Shown: in pieces, positions 45,958-48,432 of the stretch
Layout: every line of letters starts with the position of its first letter
Position numbering within the stretch: position 1 is the stretch's first letter
Origin: a virus
Length of the DNA: 48,432 nt
Direction: 5' to 3' (one strand)
Virus record (IMG/VR): IMGVR_UViG_3300046460_000048
Span: 1 to 48,432 of that record
Made by a program: the position numbers and the translations under genes
Notes under the pieces: generated by a model
What the model was told of the DNA's origin: nothing
Databases searched by the model: none
The model's input: the letters and a program-made list of their open reading frames with translations, nothing else

Positions 45958-46852
45958 GCCCTCTGAGGTCACCCTCTTGATTGACGGTGATGTGATCGCC
46001 TTCACCGCAGCCTGTGCCGTACAGCGCATCTCTGAGGATGTCTTCGGCTTCGTCACCCCGTTTGCCAATCGGCACGAGGGGGAGGCCGTGGTGGACAACA
46101 TGATGATTGGCTTGGAGATCGCCTTCAAGGCAACCCATCGCAGGGTGGCACTGAGCGACCCCAAGGCCAACTGGCGCAAGGATGTCTTCCCGGACTACAA
46201 GGCCAACCGCAAGGACAGCGTGAGGCCCCTGCTTCTCGACATCCTCAAGGACTACCTCCGGTCGAACTACGATGCCTTCCATTGGGACCGCCTGGAAGCG
46301 GACGATGTGCTTGGCATCTTGAACACGGAGCCCCAAGGCTACGGCGGGAAGCGCATTCTGGTCGGCAAGGACAAGGACTTCAAGACAGTCCCCGGCTCCT
46401 ACCACCGCCTCAAAGACTTCACCCCAAGCGGCAACCCGGTGGTCCAAGAGATCACACCATGGCAGGCCCAACGCTTCCACCTGTGGCAGACCCTAGCGGG
46501 TGACGCGGTGGACGGCTATCCGGGATGCCCTGGTATCGGCAAGGTGACGGCTGACCGCATCCTTGACAACCCGGTGCGCTTGATGCCGGGCGTGGGGCTC
46601 ATCACCCGAGGCGTCAACAAGGGGCAGCAAGTCACCAAGTGGGTGTCCGAACCGACAACCGACCTGTGGGCCATGGTGGTCTCGCACTACCAGAAGGGTA
46701 TGTCCACCTCGTGGGCCACCCAGCCGTGGGCGTTGGCGGAAGCTGCTGCCCTCCAGTCCGCACAGATTGCCTACATCCTGCATGATGGGGACTACAACAG
46801 GGAGACCGGGGTGATTACCTACTGGCACCCGGATAGGATCATCACATCATGA
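45938..46852 (+). CDS. 5'-3' exonuclease, T7 gp6-like
   Basis: The ATG at 45938 with AAGGAG upstream gives 304 residues (T7 gp6: 300). FEN/PIN-type acidic motifs are present: LLIDGDVIAF, DRLEADDVLGIL, VGKDKDFKTVPG, then LAGDAVDGYPGCPGIGKVTADRIL, the helix-hairpin-helix that binds DNA. The enzyme removes RNA primers and degrades host DNA. The last codons overlap the HAD gene by four bases. Confidence 0.93.
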   Translation: MTRTLSEPSEVTLLIDGDVIAFTAACAVQRISEDVFGFVTPFANRHEGEAVVDNMMIGLEIAFKATHRRVALSDPKANWRKDVFPDYKANRKDSVRPLLLDILKDYLRSNYDAFHWDRLEADDVLGILNTEPQGYGGKRILVGKDKDFKTVPGSYHRLKDFTPSGNPVVQEITPWQAQRFHLWQTLAGDAVDGYPGCPGIGKVTADRILDNPVRLMPGVGLITRGVNKGQQVTKWVSEPTTDLWAMVVSHYQKGMSTSWATQPWALAEAAALQSAQIAYILHDGDYNRETGVITYWHPDRIITS

Positions 46853-47268
46853 GCACCGTGACACCAGACGGCAGGATACAGTCGGGCAAGGTGGTGGGCG
46901 GCTGGATAGGAGTAGACCTTGATGGCACCCTTGCGGAGTACAACGGCTGGCAGGGCCTAGTTCACATCGGGCCTCCCATCATGCCCATGGTGGAGCGCAT
47001 CAAGGTGTGGCTCGCCGCTGGCATTGAGGTCCGCATCTTCACGGCTCGCATGTCGGAAGGCACGGATGCAGCGGGCCACCACAGGTTCCACTTCATGAAG
47101 CGCATGGACCAGTGGCTCGTGGATGTGGGGCTGCCGGTCCTCCGCTACACCAACGTCAAGGACTACGACATGCTCGAACTCTATGATGACCGGGCTGTCC
47201 AAGTCGAGTTCAACACGGGGCGGCTGATAGGTCACTCCACGAGAGCGGAGAGCTACCATGAAGGATAA
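46849..47268 (+). CDS. HAD-superfamily phosphatase-like protein
   Basis: The 139-residue product has HAD motif I GVDLDGTLAEYN (Asp23, Asp25), motif II IFTARMSEG, and a C-terminal DMLELYDDRAVQVEFNTG matching motif IV. It has no cap insertion, as in small phage HAD proteins related to polynucleotide or nucleotide phosphatases. Substrate is unknown; a role in nucleotide or DNA-end metabolism is an inference from its place next to the exonuclease. Confidence 0.8.
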   Translation: MSTVTPDGRIQSGKVVGGWIGVDLDGTLAEYNGWQGLVHIGPPIMPMVERIKVWLAAGIEVRIFTARMSEGTDAAGHHRFHFMKRMDQWLVDVGLPVLRYTNVKDYDMLELYDDRAVQVEFNTGRLIGHSTRAESYHEG

Positions 47269-47776
47269 CGACAGCCCCGCTAGCCGTGGCCCGTATGTTG
47301 CCCCGGAGGGTAACCGGCCCTACGACCCCGAGGACTGGCATAAGGCTGGCTTTGAGCCGAAGGATGCCACCGACAGGCGGGACCTCCAAGAGAAGATGCG
47401 GGCAGCCCACAGCGCGTCCCCATTCCCCCCGGAGGGTACCGGCAAGTCCCCCGAGTTCATGTCCCTCAAGGAGGAGGCTGAGTTCGTCAACCGTGCCACC
47501 GCCGTCTCCCGAGGCATCGCCAAGCAAGGCGACATGGTGAACCTCCCGAACCACTATGCCCGCTTCAAGATCGAACCCATCCGGTTCATCGGGGACAACA
47601 AGCTGGACTGGTTCCAAGGGAACATCGTCAAGTACCTCATGAGGCATGACGCCAAGAATGGCCTTGAGGATGTGCGTAAGGCCATCCGCTACGCCAACAT
47701 GTACCTGCTGTACCTACAGGACGATCCTGACTGGTGGAAGGCGGGTAAGCCGGAGGACCTTCACATTGGCCAATGA
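47258..47776 (+). CDS. DUF3310-containing protein
   Basis: The 172-residue product has an acidic, low-complexity N-terminal half and a C-terminal DUF3310 region: NLPNHYARFKIEPIRFI, LDWFQGNIVKYLMRHDAKNGLEDVRKAIRYANMYL. The family is widespread in phages, is sometimes labelled nucleotide kinase without proof, and has unknown function. It overlaps the HAD gene by 11 bases. Confidence 0.82.
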   Translation: MKDNDSPASRGPYVAPEGNRPYDPEDWHKAGFEPKDATDRRDLQEKMRAAHSASPFPPEGTGKSPEFMSLKEEAEFVNRATAVSRGIAKQGDMVNLPNHYARFKIEPIRFIGDNKLDWFQGNIVKYLMRHDAKNGLEDVRKAIRYANMYLLYLQDDPDWWKAGKPEDLHIGQ

Positions 47777-47984
47777 GAACCCCGCACGACCCATGGAGCT
47801 GGCCATTTGGCTGGTCACAGGGGAGCGCCACTACGCACACTGCACGGCGCAGCAGGTGGAGACGGAGTTGGCCAGCCTTAGGACCAAGGGCTTCCTCCGC
47901 CGTAACCGCCCTGGCAGCGCCCAGACATGGCATCCACCGCATACCATTGCCAAGGTGGACATCACGGAGATTGAACCATCATGA
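47766..47984 (+). CDS. Small protein, possibly TTG-started, unknown
   Basis: A TTG at 47766 with GGAGG eight bases upstream gives 72 residues; an ATG at 47793 has no good ribosome site. Sequence MELAIWLVTGERHYAHCTAQQVETELASLRTKGFLRRNRPG, then a strand THTIAKVDITEIE-like end, resembles a small winged-helix domain. It overlaps the DUF3310 stop by 11 bases and the next start by four. Confidence 0.55.
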   Translation: MANENPARPMELAIWLVTGERHYAHCTAQQVETELASLRTKGFLRRNRPGSAQTWHPPHTIAKVDITEIEPS

Positions 47985-48286
47985 AGCAACCCAAGCCGCA
48001 GAACTCCGTGACGCGCCGCATTGCGGACGACATGATGTCTGGCCCCGACTACACCGAGCGCTTGCCCCTCATTGAGGACGACGCTCTGTCAGCCCTTGAG
48101 GCCCTCTTTCCGCCCCGCACCAAGGGACGGCGGGAGAGTGAGGACGAGCACCTGAGGTACGCCGGGATGGTGGAACTCGTAGGCCAGCTCCGTGCCCGCT
48201 ACGACAACCACATTGCTGACCGTGACGACTACGACACGGATGGCACCGAGCCGGTTTCCCTTGATGGAGCCGAGAAGGCTTCCTAG
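47981..48286 (+). CDS. Small acidic helical protein, unknown
   Basis: The 101-residue product starts at an ATGA overlap. It has a basic N-terminus (KQPKPQNSVTRRIADDMM), then acidic helices (LIEDDALSALEALFPPRTKGRRESEDEHLRYAGMVELVGQLRARYDNHIADRDDYD). It is the last gene before the 7.3-like gene. No family recognised. Confidence 0.6.
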   Translation: MKQPKPQNSVTRRIADDMMSGPDYTERLPLIEDDALSALEALFPPRTKGRRESEDEHLRYAGMVELVGQLRARYDNHIADRDDYDTDGTEPVSLDGAEKAS

Positions 48287-48305
48287 TCCAACGAGAAGGA
48301 TTTAA

Positions 48306-48432
48306 TTCCCCATGTGCTTCCTCCCCAAGCCGAAAGGCAACAAGGTCCCCGACCCGACCCCGGAGCCCCAGAAGGTGGCCGATCCGCAGGAGATCGGTGG
48401 TGCCCGTAAGGCCGAAGACAAGACCCTGTTCG
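48306..48432. repeat. Terminal direct repeat, copy 2 (with partial 7.3-like gene)
   Basis: Exact copy of bases 1-127. It contains the first 121 bases of the 7.3-like gene (ATG at 48312) preceded by the real ribosome site AGAAGGA near 48294. Joining the ends at this overlap restores one continuous late operon. Confidence 0.9.

Noticed and set aside
1-48432. tRNA genes and CRISPR arrays
   Set aside because: No cloverleaf-like T-arm consensus and no regularly spaced repeats of CRISPR type were seen by eye; the repeated elements found are single pairs.

Overview
The window is essentially one complete genome of a T7-like podovirus (Autographiviridae type). It has a single-subunit RNA polymerase, a T7-style replication set (SSB, endonuclease I, primase-helicase, family A DNA polymerase, 5'-3' exonuclease) and a T7-ordered virion module. 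Every gene I can support lies on the + strand. The DNA is GC-rich, and a few TTGAC/GCTA promoter-like pairs hint at an alphaproteobacterial host, but host identity is inference. The last 127 bases repeat the first 127 exactly, which looks like the k-mer overlap of a circularised assembly, so the unique genome is about 48,305 bp.

Layout. (1) Virion and packaging, 1-22.7 kb: 7.3-like protein, portal, scaffold, major capsid, a structured post-capsid terminator region, tail tubular proteins A and B, internal virion proteins (13-, 14-, 15- and 16-like), tail fibre/spike, a small membrane protein, a decoration-like protein, terS, six small ORFs and terL, closed by a strong terminator. (2) Early/accessory region, 22.7-26.3 kb: lower GC, extremely rich in CATG, small unknown genes with a shared CTAGAGGAG translation leader, and a duplicated 53-nt hairpin element. 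Physical genome ends with collapsed terminal repeats would fit here. (3) Integration module, 26.1-28.3 kb: paired GGTGTAAC repeats, a small zinc-finger protein and a tyrosine integrase. (4) Small early genes, then a terminator-preceded RNA polymerase gene, 28.3-33.4 kb. (5) Middle module, 33.4-48.3 kb: SSB, endonuclease I, a full lysis cassette (holin-like, SAR-type endolysin, Rz/Rz1), a T7 lysozyme-type amidase with an inserted zinc-knuckle, a metallopeptidase, primase-helicase, DNA polymerase, HNH endonuclease, exonuclease, HAD phosphatase and DUF3310 protein.

How it works together. The RNAP would be made from host-type promoters and would then read the middle and late genes. A candidate phage promoter motif occurs twice, immediately after the RNAP gene and immediately after terL. 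The integrase, repeat-rich control region and structured RNAP leader suggest a phage that can lysogenise, but I see no recognisable repressor. The most unusual points are the integration/control region, the repeat-rich segment after terL, the dual peptidoglycan hydrolase fused to an ejection protein, and the zinc-knuckle insertion in the T7-lysozyme homologue.
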